The notes beneath the pieces are model-generated. The model saw only the letters and a program-made list of their open reading frames with translations. It made no database searches and was not told the DNA's origin. Below, in pieces: positions 63,793 through 64,000 of a DNA stretch of 64,000 nt (the first letter of the stretch is position 1; each line of letters begins with the position of its first letter). The stretch is from Pseudomonas sp. ACM7 (GTDB lineage: Bacteria; Pseudomonadota; Gammaproteobacteria; Pseudomonadales; Pseudomonadaceae), in contig NZ_CP024866.1 of assembly GCF_004136015.1 (NCBI RefSeq), forward strand, positions 4,438,001-4,502,000. Reading direction: 5' to 3'. The position numbers and the translations under genes are program-made.

Positions 63793-64000
63793 ATGTCGTC
63801 CAAACATGATGAGTCCAACACCGACCTGATCCGTGGCAAGGACGTCAGTGGTTTCGACGTCTGGTCGCTGCCCAGTTTCGATCCGTTCGTGCCGGAACCC
63901 GAGCCTGAGCCGGAACCCGAGCCGCCGGAAATGGAAGAAGTGCCGCTGGATGAAGTCCAGCCACTGACCCTCGAAGAACTCGAAAGCATTCGCCAGGAGG
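63793..64000 (+). CDS. fliH: FliH, flagellar export ATPase regulator (partial, runs off the right edge)
   Basis: Starts at the ATG at 63793 (MSSKHDESNTDLIRGKDVSGFDVWSLPSFDPF), 7 bp after fliG; 69 residues are visible. A Pro-Glu repeat (EPEPEPEPEP) follows a conserved Trp motif, as is usual at the N-terminus of Pseudomonas FliH. The C-terminal FliI-binding part lies outside the window. Confidence 0.85.
   Translation, partial: MSSKHDESNTDLIRGKDVSGFDVWSLPSFDPFVPEPEPEPEPEPPEMEEVPLDEVQPLTLEELESIRQE

Noticed and set aside
58987..63989. Long minus-strand frames opposite fleR, fliF and fliG
   Set aside because: Antisense shadows; the plus-strand genes carry family motifs along their full length.

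Overview
The window is chromosomal DNA of a fluorescent Pseudomonas, most likely the P. fluorescens group. The evidence is the co-occurrence of lapD/lapG, a phhA-phhB-phhC/phhR cluster, a FleQ-FleS-FleR polar flagellar regulon, high GC coding sequence, and many P. fluorescens-type REP pairs (REPINs). No phage, IS element, CRISPR array, rRNA or tRNA gene was recognised.

Layout. 1-4.6 kb (minus): a partial and a large Ig-like repeat protein gene that are paralogues; the large one is split by a single in-frame TGA. 4.7-7.4 kb (minus): lapD and lapG, the c-di-GMP/protease switch for a large surface adhesin (lapA itself is not in the window). 7.6-17.8 kb: housekeeping and accessory genes (DUF454, YecA family, recQ, a MarR regulator, a FimV-like protein, a SelT/W/H-type protein, an EamA permease, an AraC regulator, an LpxH-type phosphatase, an HD-domain protein, a DUF962 protein). 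17.9-25.6 kb: an AraC regulator, trkH, a nitroreductase, a CpxR/CpxP/CpxA-like envelope stress system preceded by a coiled-coil membrane protein, a YciI-family protein and yciB. 25.7-30.8 kb (plus): RNase AM/TrpH-like, YciO/Sua5-like, scpA, scpB, a DUF1289 protein and rluB.

31.0-32.2 kb (minus) is the least explained part: a 45-residue acidic peptide gene followed by an M29-aminopeptidase-like gene, both with strong ribosome binding sites, behind an unusually AT-rich leader. 33.1-41.6 kb holds aromatic amino acid functions (aroP, phhC, phhB, phhA, and divergent phhR) with arfB, an MFS transporter and two small genes between them.

41.9-64.0 kb (plus) is a flagellar block: flgFGHIJKL, a ketoacyl-ACP synthase III, fliC, flaG, fliD, fliS, fliT-like, fleQ, fleS, fleR, fliE, fliF, fliG and the start of fliH. 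Sigma-54 type GG-N10-GC promoters are visible before flgF, fleS and fliE, and a sigma-28 type promoter before fliC. This fits the known hierarchy: FleQ drives fleSR and early structural genes, FleR drives the later rod/hook genes, and FliA drives flagellin.

The best candidates for something undescribed are the 45-aa peptide/M29-like pair, the TGA-interrupted 1,318-codon repeat protein, the chimeric REP arms carrying two different inserted stem segments, and the stand-alone KAS III gene between flgL and fliC.
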